DNA of 64,000 bases from NCBI GenBank assembly GCA_016787265.1, contig JAEUVF010000007.1:1-64000 (forward strand). Reading direction: 5' to 3'. The notes under the pieces are model-generated. The model was not told the DNA's origin and did no database searches. It saw only the letters and a list, made by a program, of their open reading frames with translations. Numbering within the stretch: position 1 is the first letter of the stretch; each line of letters begins with the position of its first letter. This document shows positions 8,617 through 16,790 of this stretch, one piece after another. A program made the translations under genes and the position numbers. This DNA is from Flavipsychrobacter sp. Lineage in GTDB: Bacteria; Bacteroidota; Bacteroidia; Chitinophagales; Chitinophagaceae.

Positions 8617-9594
8617 ATGCCAGAGAATAAAAACCGACAGTTTTTAGATTTTGAAAAACCTATTAAAGACCTGTTTGATGAAATCGAGAAACAAAAGATT
8701 TCATCCGAAAAAACGAAAATTGATAATTCCGATTACATAAAGAAACTGGAAGATCAGGTGCTGGAAACCCGCCGGCAGATCACTGAAAACCTGACCAGCT
8801 GGCAAAAGGTTCAGCTCAGCAGGCACCCTGACCGTCCCTATACCCTGAAGTATATCCAGAAGATGACCACCAATTTCGTGGAACTCCATGGAGATCGAAA
8901 TGTAAAGGATGATAAGGCCATGGTAGGTGGATTTGCCCAACTGGAGGGCGAAACCGTGATGTTCATAGGGCAGCAAAAAGGGATCAATACCAAAATGCGC
9001 CAGCTCCGGAATTTCGGTATGGCCAACCCTGAGGGCTATCGAAAAGCACTTCGACTCATGCGCCTCGCCGAAAAATTCAACAAACCTATTGTTACGCTTA
9101 TCGATACCCCGGGTGCTTATCCCGGACTCGAAGCCGAAGAACGCGGTCAGGGGGAAGCTATCGCGCGCAATATTTATGAAATGATGCGCCTTAAAGTTCC
9201 TGTGATCTGCGTAGTAATTGGAGAAGGTGCATCAGGTGGTGCCCTTGGCATTGGAGTAGGCGATCGCGTATTCATGTTGCAGAACTCCTGGTATACCGTA
9301 ATTTCTCCGGAAAACTGTTCTTCCATTCTTTGGAGAAGCTGGGCGCAAAAGGAAAAAGCAGCGGATGAACTGAAACTTACTCCTGATCATATGGTGTCAT
9401 TTGGCCTGGTAGATGGCATTGTTCCGGAACCAATTGGTGGTGCTCACTGGGATTATACTGAAGCCGCAGATAATCTCAAAAAAGTGCTGATTGAAACATT
9501 GAAGGAAATTAAACAGGTGCCCGCAGAAGAGCGGGTGCGTTTGCGCATCGAGAAGTACAGTAAAATGGGCTTCTGGGATGAATTGCCAGTTTAA
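8617..9594 (+). CDS. accA: Acetyl-CoA carboxylase carboxyltransferase subunit alpha
   Basis: 325 residues, full length for AccA. With AccD it transfers CO2 from carboxybiotin to acetyl-CoA to give malonyl-CoA, the first committed step of fatty-acid synthesis. The N-terminal helices (about 36-60) precede the crotonase-like carboxyltransferase fold. Diagnostic segments are [15 protein letters not shown] (91-105), [19 protein letters not shown] (163-181) and the oxyanion-forming [10 protein letters not shown] (202-211). It is followed after 36 nt by dapA on the same strand. Confidence 0.97.
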   Translation: MPENKNRQFLDFEKPIKDLFDEIEKQKISSEKTKIDNSDYIKKLEDQVLETRRQITENLTSWQKVQLSRHPDRPYTLKYIQKMTTNFVELHGDRNVKDDKAMVGGFAQLEGETVMFIGQQKGINTKMRQLRNFGMANPEGYRKALRLMRLAEKFNKPIVTLIDTPGAYPGLEAEERGQGEAIARNIYEMMRLKVPVICVVIGEGASGGALGIGVGDRVFMLQNSWYTVISPENCSSILWRSWAQKEKAADELKLTPDHMVSFGLVDGIVPEPIGGAHWDYTEAADNLKKVLIETLKEIKQVPAEERVRLRIEKYSKMGFWDELPV

Positions 9595-9630
9595 TATTTT
9601 CAACATCAATCAACTTTTTACTTAAACAAA

Positions 9631-10518
9631 ATGAATCTTAGACAATCTCTTCGTGGTACCGGTGTAGCTATTGTAACTCCTTTTACAGCTACCGGTGAAG
9701 TCGACTATACAGCACTTGAAAACCTGATCAATTACCAGTTAGGTAATGGTGTCAATTATATTGTAACCCTGGGCACAACCGGGGAAACACCAACCCTCAG
9801 CAAGGAAGAAAAAAACGAAATCATTCTTTTCACATATGATAAAGTTGCCGGTCGCGCTCCAATAGTGGTAGGTGTGGGTGGTAACAATACACAGGAACTC
9901 GTGAAAGACCTGGCCAGCTTACCGCTTGATAAAGCAGCTGCCGTGCTGAGTGCATGTCCTTATTACAACAAACCTTCCCAGGAAGGGATTTTTCAACATT
10001 ACAAAGTGCTTGCTGCAGCATCTCCCAAGCCTGTAATCCTGTACAATGTTCCCGGCAGAACAGGTCGCAATATGGAAGCTTCTACCACGCTTCGCCTGGC
10101 ACATGAAGTTCCCAATATTGCAGGTATCAAAGAAGCCGCGAACAACCTGCCTCAGTGTATGCATATCCTGAAAAACCGTCCGGATCATTTCATGGTTTGC
10201 AGTGGTGATGACGATCTCGTAATGCCACAACTTTCCCTGGGTATGGATGGTGTTATCAGTGTGATCGCCAACACACTTCCAAAGCAGTTTACGGATATGG
10301 TGAATGCAGGACTTGCGTTTGATTTTGCCAAAGCAAAAAGCATCAACGACCAGTTGCTGGAAGCCTATTACCTGCTGTTTGCGGAGAATAATCCTGCAGG
10401 CGTGAAAGCATTTTTGGCTGAACAGGGCCTCATCACCAATACCCTGCGACTTCCCCTGGTTCCCCTTAGTGCCGAGCTGCAGCAAAAAGTGGCAGCCTAT
10501 ATCAAACAATTTTCCTGA
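9631..10518 (+). CDS. dapA: 4-hydroxy-tetrahydrodipicolinate synthase
   Basis: 295 residues, the standard TIM-barrel length. DapA condenses pyruvate with aspartate semialdehyde in lysine and diaminopimelate (peptidoglycan) synthesis. The GTTGE substrate-binding motif is at 48-52, the catalytic Tyr is in YNVPGRTG at Tyr138, and the Schiff-base Lys is in GIKEA at Lys167. The stop codon TGA overlaps the ATG of the downstream esterase gene by 1 nt, so the two are probably translationally coupled. Confidence 0.97.
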   Translation: MNLRQSLRGTGVAIVTPFTATGEVDYTALENLINYQLGNGVNYIVTLGTTGETPTLSKEEKNEIILFTYDKVAGRAPIVVGVGGNNTQELVKDLASLPLDKAAAVLSACPYYNKPSQEGIFQHYKVLAAASPKPVILYNVPGRTGRNMEASTTLRLAHEVPNIAGIKEAANNLPQCMHILKNRPDHFMVCSGDDDLVMPQLSLGMDGVISVIANTLPKQFTDMVNAGLAFDFAKAKSINDQLLEAYYLLFAENNPAGVKAFLAEQGLITNTLRLPLVPLSAELQQKVAAYIKQFS

Positions 10519-11333
10519 TGCATAAAGCCGGACTGGGACTGTTACTGTTCCTGCACTATTTTTCTGCGGAAGCCCAGTTTTCGACTGCCAGTCCCCAGGT
10601 TCAAATAATGGATTCCAGCTTCCCGATCAAATCACTTGGTCGGGAACGCCGGATCTGGATTTATCTGCCAGAAGATTATGCCAGCTCAGGAAAGCGTTAT
10701 CCAGTGCTCTATATGCACGATGCGCAAAATTTGTTTGATGCGGCTACTTCTTTTGCAGGCGAATGGGGGGTAGATGAAGAACTGGACCGGATGAAGCTTC
10801 CTATGATAGTGGTGGGCATCGATAATGGCGGGATGAAACGCATGAATGAATACAATCCGGATGACCATGAACGCTTTGGAAAAGGAGAGGGCAGGGCCTA
10901 TCTGGAATTCCTGGTGAAGGAACTGAAACCCTATATTGATCGTCAGTACCGAACCAAAAAGCAGGCAAAATACACTGGCATTGCCGGATCTTCTATGGGC
11001 GGATTGATATCTTATTATGCCGGCCTCTGGTATCCCAAAACCTTTGGCAAAATCGGGGTCCTTTCACCATCTTTCTGGATTGCTCCCCAACTGAAACAAC
11101 TCACAGAAGAAACCATACATTCCCGCAGGCATGGCCTGCAGTCCTATTATTTTTATGCCGGTGCGAAAGAATCCAAAACAATGGTATCCGATATGGAAGC
11201 GATGATAAGCACCTTACAGGAGGCAGCCCCTTCCATTCAAACCACCAAACGCGTTTCCCCCATCGGTGAACATAATGAAGCAGCATGGAGAAGCGAACTG
11301 CCGCATTTACTTAGGTTTTACCTAAGAAAATGA
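10518..11333 (+). CDS. Secreted alpha/beta-hydrolase esterase (Fes/YbbA type)
   Basis: 271 residues with a signal peptide ending SAEAQ near residue 20, so periplasmic or exported. The fold is the putative-esterase (esterase D-like) family: nucleophile Ser159 in GSSMG, the strand YPVLYMHDAQNLFD near 61-74, and a likely catalytic His in GEHNEAAW near 250. Members hydrolyse acyl esters, including siderophore or xylan-linked esters, but the substrate cannot be told here. It overlaps dapA by 1 nt. Confidence 0.8.
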   Translation: MHKAGLGLLLFLHYFSAEAQFSTASPQVQIMDSSFPIKSLGRERRIWIYLPEDYASSGKRYPVLYMHDAQNLFDAATSFAGEWGVDEELDRMKLPMIVVGIDNGGMKRMNEYNPDDHERFGKGEGRAYLEFLVKELKPYIDRQYRTKKQAKYTGIAGSSMGGLISYYAGLWYPKTFGKIGVLSPSFWIAPQLKQLTEETIHSRRHGLQSYYFYAGAKESKTMVSDMEAMISTLQEAAPSIQTTKRVSPIGEHNEAAWRSELPHLLRFYLRK

Positions 11334-11457
11334 ATTAAGAATTAAGATTTAAGAATTAAGATTTTTCTAAAGATGCATAGAGGATTTCCGAGATCAAAAG
11401 TTCTCAATTAACGCCTGAACTCCATACCCCAAATCTTAATTCTTAAATCTTACTTCT
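11332..11457. repeat. Heptamer repeats forming a large inverted repeat between convergent genes
   Basis: GAATTAA/GATTTAA units repeat with a 7-bp period at 11332-11366, and their complement (TAATTCT, TAAATCT, TACTTCT) occupies about 11431-11457. The core arms 11344-11364 and 11431-11451 are perfectly complementary over 21 bp, separated by 66 nt. It lies between the 3' ends of the esterase gene and rnz and may act as a bidirectional terminator or mRNA-end stabiliser. Confidence 0.6.
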
Positions 11458-12356
11458 CAAATCCTATACGTCGTTCCCTCCAGCGCCAACTGTGTATTCT
11501 CAAAGATCTCCCGGGCTTCGTCTTCGAATTGGTGAAGTTTTTCGTATTTGGAGCTGAAGTGGCCAATCAGCAGCCGGCCCACATTTGCCTTGCTGGCAAT
11601 GCTTGCCGCTTCATGCGTAGTGCAATGAAAACGTTTTGCTGCCCTGTCTGCCAGGTCTTTCAGATAGGTGGTTTCGTGATAGAGCAGATCCACTCCTTTG
11701 ACTGCGTCAACCAAACTTTCATTGTAACAGGTGTCTGCTGAATAGGCATACGAATGAGGCGCGGGAGCAGGATCCGTTACCCATTCATTGGAAATGAGGT
11801 TGCCTGATTTGGTGCGGTAATCTTCTCCCCATTTGAGGCGGTCATAAAACGCAGCAGGAACTTCGTGCCGGATGGCTTTCTCCGGGTTAATCTTTCGCGG
11901 TGCCTTTACCTGGTCGAACCGAAATCCCCAGCAGGGAATGCGGTGATAGGTTGAAAATGCGGTCACCCTGAATTTATCGGTTTCAACCAGAATGCCGGAT
12001 TCCAGCGGATGGAAATGCAGGGGATAGGGCAGCTGGGTATCGGCAACCTTCAATTGAATGTTGATAATCGTCAATAAATCTGCTGGTGCATAGAGATGCA
12101 AATCAAGCTCTCTACCCAATAACCCCATGCTGGTGAGCAGGCCAATCAAGCCAAAATAATGATCCCCATGCAGGTGAGAAATAAATATGTGCTGAATCTT
12201 GCTGCGCCGGATTTTGTACTTGGCCATTTGCATCTGGGTGCCTTCACCGCAATCAACCAGGAAGAGGTGCTCATCCAGGGTCACCACCTGTGCCGTGGGA
12301 TGCCGGTCAAATGCAGGAAGGGCAGAGTTGTTGCCCAAAATCGTAACAGCCATCAT
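11457..12356 (-). CDS. rnz: Ribonuclease Z (tRNA 3'-processing endonuclease)
   Basis: 299 residues, short-form RNase Z in the metallo-beta-lactamase fold. It cleaves precursor tRNAs at the 3' end before CCA addition, which fits the CCA-less tRNA-Asp in this window. The metal site HLHGDH is at 61-66, with further ligands in the YSADTCYNE and GHFSSKY segments. The sequence begins MMAV, so either Met may be used. It follows a STAS-domain gene by 3 nt and is probably co-transcribed with it. Confidence 0.92.
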   Translation of the reverse strand: MMAVTILGNNSALPAFDRHPTAQVVTLDEHLFLVDCGEGTQMQMAKYKIRRSKIQHIFISHLHGDHYFGLIGLLTSMGLLGRELDLHLYAPADLLTIINIQLKVADTQLPYPLHFHPLESGILVETDKFRVTAFSTYHRIPCWGFRFDQVKAPRKINPEKAIRHEVPAAFYDRLKWGEDYRTKSGNLISNEWVTDPAPAPHSYAYSADTCYNESLVDAVKGVDLLYHETTYLKDLADRAAKRFHCTTHEAASIASKANVGRLLIGHFSSKYEKLHQFEDEAREIFENTQLALEGTTYRI

Positions 12357-12359
12357 AGC

Positions 12360-12755
12360 TTAATCGTTGTTGAATAAAGGTTCTCCGTCGTCGAGTAGTT
12401 CCCGCTCAATTTCTTCCATCTGCACTATATCCCAGGCTTCAGACTCCGTAGGAGTAGGACTCAAAATCTCCAGCAATTGCTGCTCATCAAGATAATTTTC
12501 TACCTGTGGTTGCAGTTCGCAGAGTACAAAGGAGGCATTGTTTTCATAAAATGACTGTTGTATCTTGACTAGCGTTTCAGCAATGGAGAGTTCCATCGAT
12601 TCAACAGCCTTGAAATTAAGAACCAGATTTTTAACGTCATTTTGCAGGTAGCCGACCAAACTTGCCTCCAGTTCCGCTGTCATATTAGCAGTCAAATTTG
12701 GATCCAGGACGGTAATGGCATGAAATTTCTCCTTGGTATCAATTTTGACCTGCAT
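12360..12755 (-). CDS. STAS-domain protein (anti-sigma-factor-antagonist-like)
   Basis: 131 residues. Residues 1-100 match the STAS pattern: short strands (KFHAITVLD, LVLNFKAVESMELS) alternating with helices. The C-terminal 30 residues are acidic and probably disordered. SpoIIAA-type STAS proteins are switched by Ser phosphorylation; here SMELS occupies the equivalent loop. The gene lies immediately upstream of rnz, a pairing that suggests shared expression rather than a known joint function. The partner kinase or sigma regulator is not in the window. Confidence 0.65.
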   Translation of the reverse strand: MQVKIDTKEKFHAITVLDPNLTANMTAELEASLVGYLQNDVKNLVLNFKAVESMELSIAETLVKIQQSFYENNASFVLCELQPQVENYLDEQQLLEILSPTPTESEAWDIVQMEEIERELLDDGEPLFNND

Positions 12756-12861
12756 AATGTTTAAATTTTAGTATGGATTTTGACGTTATTAGGGTGGCGG
12801 TGAAGCAAACCTAAACTCAAAAATATTCGTTATTATTGTATAACACACAACTACTTATAAA

Positions 12862-15393
12862 ATGGACAACAATTTTTCAGCCCAGGTAAAGGAGATCATC
12901 TCGTTCAGCAGGGAGGAGGCGTTGAGGTTGGGTAATGATTTTATCGGTACGGAGCACTTGCTGCTTGGGCTGATAAGAGAAGGTGACAACACCGCTGTCC
13001 GTATTCTGAAGAGTTTTAATGTGGATCTCTATGAACTGCGAAAGGAAGTGGAACTGGCAGTGAAGGATAAAACAGGAAAGAATATTGCCAACATCAACAG
13101 TTTACCGCTCACCAAGCAGGCAGAGAAAGTAATCCGTGTTACTGTTTTGGAAGCAAAGGCATTGAAGAGTCCGACTGTTGAAACAGAACACCTCATGCTT
13201 TCTATTCTCAAGAATAAAGAAAATATCGCTACTCAAATCTTAAATCAATTTGACGTGGACTACGATTTATTCCGCAATGAACTCGGCGTCGTTAAGAGCA
13301 ACGATGTAAGAAGTGAATATCCGGATGAGAATGAAGATGATTTTGATGAAGAGAAAAAATACAGCCAGCAAAAATCCAAACAGGCAGGCGCCACAAAGAG
13401 CAAAACCCCTGTATTGGATAATTTCGGTCGTGATATCACCCGCCTGGCTGAATCCGGTTCCTTAGATCCTATCGTTGGTCGAGAAGAAGAAATCGAAAGA
13501 GTATCTCAGATTCTGAGTCGCCGTAAAAAGAACAACCCGATCCTCATTGGTGAACCCGGTGTAGGTAAAACCGCTATCGTGGAAGGCCTTGCACTTCGTA
13601 TTGTACAGCGTAAAGTATCCCGCGTGCTATTTGATAAGCGCGTGATTTCGCTGGATCTGGCAGCCCTGGTTGCTGGTACCAAATACCGCGGACAGTTTGA
13701 AGAGCGTATGAAAGCCATCATGAACGAATTGGAGAAAAACCGGGATGTGATTCTCTTTATCGATGAAATTCATACCATCGTTGGTGCTGGTGGCGCCAGT
13801 GGTTCACTGGATGCTTCCAACATCTTCAAACCAGCCCTTGCACGTGGCGAATTGCAGTGCATTGGTGCATCTACGCTGGATGAATACAGGATGTATATCG
13901 AAAAAGATGGTGCGCTCGATCGCCGGTTCCAGAAAGTAGTGGTAGATCCTCCAAGTGTGGATGAAACCATTATGATCCTCAACAATATCAAATCCAAATA
14001 CGAAGAATATCACAATGTGAATTATTCCGATGATGCGATTGATGCCTGTGTGAAACTGAGTGATCGGTATATGACGGATCGCCTTCTGCCAGACAAAGCT
14101 ATCGACGTATTGGATGAAGTAGGAGCACGTGTGCATTTGAAAAACATCAATGTGCCGGAAGAGATCCTGGAACTGGAGCGCAAGATTGAAGAAGTGAAGA
14201 ATGAAAAGAACCGGGTGGTAAAAAGCCAGAAGTTTGAAGAAGCAGCATCTCTGCGTGATACTGAAAAACGTTTGCAGGAAGAACTGGAAAAGGCAAAGGC
14301 TCAGTGGGAAGAAGAAAGCAAACACAAACGGTATCCCATAAGCGAAGAAGATATTGCTGAAGTAGTAAGTATGATGACCGGCATCCCCGTGAAGCGGATG
14401 GTGCAGGCTGAAAGTGAGAAGCTGAAGAAAATGTCGGATGACATGCGTGGCATGGTTATCGGTCAGGATGAAGCCATTCAGAAAGTGGTGAAAGCCATCC
14501 AGCGGAACAGAGTAGGCTTGAAAGATCCGAAGAAGCCGGTGGGTACATTTATCTTCCTCGGTCCAACTGGGGTAGGTAAAACAGAGCTCGCACGTTCTCT
14601 CGCCCGCTATATGTTTGACAGTGAAGATGCGCTGATCCGGATTGATATGAGTGAATACATGGAGAAATTCACCATCAGCAGGTTAATTGGAGCGCCTCCG
14701 GGTTATGTGGGTTATGAAGAAGGCGGACAGCTGACTGAAAAAGTACGTCGCAAGCCTTACTCAGTAATATTGCTGGATGAAATCGAAAAAGCGCACCCGG
14801 ATATTTACAATATCCTGCTGCAGGTACTCGACGATGGCCAATTGACCGATGGGTTGGGTCGGAAAGTGGATTTCAAAAACTGTATGATCATCATGACCTC
14901 CAATATCGGTGTTCGACAGTTGAAAGATTTTGGCGAAGGTGTTGGATTCGCAACTGCCGCCCGATCTGCCAGCTCGGAGGAAAATAACAAGGCGGTTATT
15001 GAGAAAGCTCTGAAGCGCACCTTCTCTCCAGAGTTTTTGAACCGTATTGATGATGTGATCATCTTCAATTCGCTGGATAAAGGGCATATCTTCCAGATCA
15101 TTGATATCCTCCTGAAAGGTGTACTGAAGCGCCTGAATAACCTGGGCTTCACCCTGGAACTGACTGAAGAAGCGAAAACTTTTATCGCTGAAAAAGGATA
15201 CGATTCCCAGTTTGGTGCAAGACCGTTGCACCGGGCATTGCAGAAATACCTGGAAGATCCGCTGGCTGAGGAGATCCTGAATATGACGATCAAACAGGGT
15301 GATGTGCTGATCGCTGACCTGGATAAGGAGAACAATAAAATTTTCTTTACCCTCAGTGAGTCTACTCCTAAAAAAGAAAAATCGGCATCGTAA
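12862..15393 (+). CDS. clpC: ATP-dependent Clp protease ATP-binding subunit ClpC
   Basis: 843 residues, a complete class I Clp/Hsp100 unfoldase that feeds substrates to ClpP. Clp N-domain repeats occupy 1-145. AAA module 1 has Walker A GEPGVGKT (230-237) and Walker B FIDEIHT. A middle UVR-like coiled motif ([16 protein letters not shown], about 460) distinguishes ClpC from ClpB/ClpA. AAA module 2 has Walker A GPTGVGKT near 567, and a D2-small domain ends the protein. It is monocistronic: divergent from the STAS gene and closed by a strong terminator. Confidence 0.95.
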   Translation: MDNNFSAQVKEIISFSREEALRLGNDFIGTEHLLLGLIREGDNTAVRILKSFNVDLYELRKEVELAVKDKTGKNIANINSLPLTKQAEKVIRVTVLEAKALKSPTVETEHLMLSILKNKENIATQILNQFDVDYDLFRNELGVVKSNDVRSEYPDENEDDFDEEKKYSQQKSKQAGATKSKTPVLDNFGRDITRLAESGSLDPIVGREEEIERVSQILSRRKKNNPILIGEPGVGKTAIVEGLALRIVQRKVSRVLFDKRVISLDLAALVAGTKYRGQFEERMKAIMNELEKNRDVILFIDEIHTIVGAGGASGSLDASNIFKPALARGELQCIGASTLDEYRMYIEKDGALDRRFQKVVVDPPSVDETIMILNNIKSKYEEYHNVNYSDDAIDACVKLSDRYMTDRLLPDKAIDVLDEVGARVHLKNINVPEEILELERKIEEVKNEKNRVVKSQKFEEAASLRDTEKRLQEELEKAKAQWEEESKHKRYPISEEDIAEVVSMMTGIPVKRMVQAESEKLKKMSDDMRGMVIGQDEAIQKVVKAIQRNRVGLKDPKKPVGTFIFLGPTGVGKTELARSLARYMFDSEDALIRIDMSEYMEKFTISRLIGAPPGYVGYEEGGQLTEKVRRKPYSVILLDEIEKAHPDIYNILLQVLDDGQLTDGLGRKVDFKNCMIIMTSNIGVRQLKDFGEGVGFATAARSASSEENNKAVIEKALKRTFSPEFLNRIDDVIIFNSLDKGHIFQIIDILLKGVLKRLNNLGFTLELTEEAKTFIAEKGYDSQFGARPLHRALQKYLEDPLAEEILNMTIKQGDVLIADLDKENNKIFFTLSESTPKKEKSAS

Positions 15394-15415
15394 AATTCTA
15401 AGTAAATTCTAATAC

Positions 15416-15446
15416 AAGGCTACCCGAAATGGTAGCCTTTTTTTGT
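15416..15446 (+). terminator. Intrinsic terminator of clpC
   Basis: AAGGCTACC (15416-15424) and GGTAGCCTT (15431-15439) form a 9-bp hairpin with a CGAAAT loop, followed by a T run. It also rules out the ATG at 15429 as the next gene's start. Confidence 0.85.
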
Positions 15447-15458
15447 ATTTTAAGGAAT

Positions 15459-15953
15459 ATGAGCAAGCGCCTGAAAAAAGAAGAAAAGCCTTTTTATTTT
15501 AAAGTATTAACGGTCGGCTGTCTCCTGCTGCTGCTTGCCAACTGGATACTTGCCATTGTCGCGTATCCTTCTCTTCCGGATACCATTCCCTCTCATTTCA
15601 ATGCCAGGGGAGAAGTTGATGGATACAGTTCCCGTGCTACCTTGTTTCTCTTGCCAGCAGTGGCTACCTTTTCATTAGTAATTCTGTTGTTGGTGGGACC
15701 GCTGAAGTCAAAGTTCAGTAATCTCTCCACCTCTTTTTATTCAGTCTCTTTACAACCCATGACCGAAGCTCGCTTATTAAGAGTGATTGCATTCCTTACG
15801 GCTATCTTGTTTTTAATTATTGAAACCTTTCTCATCCAGGCAGCCAAAACCGGTCAGTCTCCCAGCCAGTTTTACTGGGTCTTTATCCTGGCCGGTATTC
15901 TTGTCATATACCCCTTCATCGAAATGGCCCTCGACAAAAAGAAGAAATCCTGA
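15459..15953 (+). CDS. DUF1648-domain membrane protein
   Basis: 164 residues from the ATG at 15459 (MSKRLKKEEK); an upstream in-frame ATG lies inside the clpC terminator and is rejected. About four membrane segments are visible (near 18-35, 57-78, 107-125 and 137-155). The stretch PDTIPSHFNARGEVDGY is the hallmark of DUF1648, found in SdpI-like immunity/signal proteins and other small membrane proteins. No catalytic residues are known for the family. It sits 36 nt upstream of cmk. Confidence 0.75.
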   Translation: MSKRLKKEEKPFYFKVLTVGCLLLLLANWILAIVAYPSLPDTIPSHFNARGEVDGYSSRATLFLLPAVATFSLVILLLVGPLKSKFSNLSTSFYSVSLQPMTEARLLRVIAFLTAILFLIIETFLIQAAKTGQSPSQFYWVFILAGILVIYPFIEMALDKKKKS

Positions 15954-15955
15954 TC

Positions 15956-15976
15956 TTTCACCTTTCACCTTTCACC
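15956..15976. repeat. TTTCACC heptamer repeat, three copies
   Basis: Three perfect tandem TTTCACC units end 1 nt before the TATCTTCGC -7 box of cmk. The same motif class recurs at 58623-58650 and, reverse-complemented, at 61237-61278. Confidence 0.8.
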
Positions 15977-15977
15977 T

Positions 15978-15986
15978 TATCTTCGC
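15978..15986 (+). promoter_or_regulatory. Bacteroidota -7 box upstream of cmk
   Basis: TATCTTCGC is a one-base variant of TAnnTTTGC. It ends 3 nt before the cmk ATG, so the transcript would have almost no leader. The heptamer repeat occupies the -33 region. Confidence 0.5.
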
Positions 15987-15989
15987 TCC

Positions 15990-16679
15990 ATGGCTGGCAA
16001 AAAGAAAATCATCATCACCATTGACGGATGGAGTAGTTGTGGCAAGAGTACTGTTGCGAAACAACTGGCAAAGGAATTGAACTATGTATACATTGACAGC
16101 GGTGCTATGTACCGCGCCATCACCTTATATTTTTTACGCAATCATATCGACTGGACGAATACAGAAGTAGTAAAGGAAGCGCTTAATAACATACAACTGG
16201 ACTTTCGGTACAATGATCATAGCCAGCAGTCGGAGATTTTCCTGAATGATGAAAATGTGGAATATGTAATCCGCGACCTGGTAGTAGCTGAAAAAGTTAG
16301 TGAGATTGCTGCCATCCGCGAAGTGCGTGAGTTTGCAGTAAAACAGCAGCAGTCCATGGGTAAGAAAAAAGGCATCGTAATGGATGGAAGGGATATTGGT
16401 ACAGTGGTGTTTCCCAATGCAGAATTAAAAATCTTTATGACGGCAGACAATGCTGTTCGGGTAGAACGCCGGTTTAAAGAACTATATGAGAAGAATCCGA
16501 ATGTCACCATCGAGGAAGTTAAAAACAACCTGGAAATGCGTGACTATATCGACAGCAACCGGGAAGTAAGTCCGCTCCGCCAGGCTTCAGATGCCCTCGT
16601 GCTGGATAATTCCAGACTAACCATGCCAGAGCAATTGACCATTGCACTCAACTGGGTAAAGGAACGCCTTCCTGCCTGA
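15990..16679 (+). CDS. cmk: Cytidylate kinase
   Basis: 229 residues, full length. It phosphorylates CMP and dCMP to the diphosphates in pyrimidine salvage and nucleic-acid turnover. The P-loop is GWSSCGKST (13-21); SGAMYRA (37-43) and DGRDIGTVVFPNAELK form the CMP-binding and lid region, and YIDSNREVSPLR near 180 supplies the Arg residues typical of Cmk. The start ATG directly follows a -7 box. Confidence 0.95.
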   Translation: MAGKKKIIITIDGWSSCGKSTVAKQLAKELNYVYIDSGAMYRAITLYFLRNHIDWTNTEVVKEALNNIQLDFRYNDHSQQSEIFLNDENVEYVIRDLVVAEKVSEIAAIREVREFAVKQQQSMGKKKGIVMDGRDIGTVVFPNAELKIFMTADNAVRVERRFKELYEKNPNVTIEEVKNNLEMRDYIDSNREVSPLRQASDALVLDNSRLTMPEQLTIALNWVKERLPA

Positions 16680-16729
16680 TTCCCTGGCTTCTTTCAACAT
16701 TTCCTGATCTCGTAAATGCATTTCCTCAT

Positions 16730-16754
16730 TGCGTAAACAGTCGCGTTTTACGCA
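16730..16754. promoter_or_regulatory. Inverted repeat, candidate operator for the TonB receptor gene
   Basis: TGCGTAAAC (16730-16738) and GTTTTACGCA (16745-16754) are complementary apart from one extra base, and lie 4 nt upstream of the -7 box at 16758. A regulator bound here would cover the promoter. It does not resemble the GATAAT-type Fur box. Confidence 0.45.
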
Positions 16755-16757
16755 GGA

Positions 16758-16766
16758 TAATTTTGC
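16758..16766 (+). promoter_or_regulatory. Bacteroidota -7 box of the TonB receptor gene
   Basis: TAATTTTGC matches TAnnTTTGC exactly, 24 nt before the receptor ATG, leaving a short leader that contains AAGGACGAAG just before the start codon. Confidence 0.6.
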
Positions 16767-16790
16767 TCCTTATAAAATATAAGGACGAAG

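Noticed and set aside
15429..15458. Upstream ATG for the DUF1648 gene
   Set aside because: It lies inside the clpC terminator hairpin; the ATG at 15459 is the better start.
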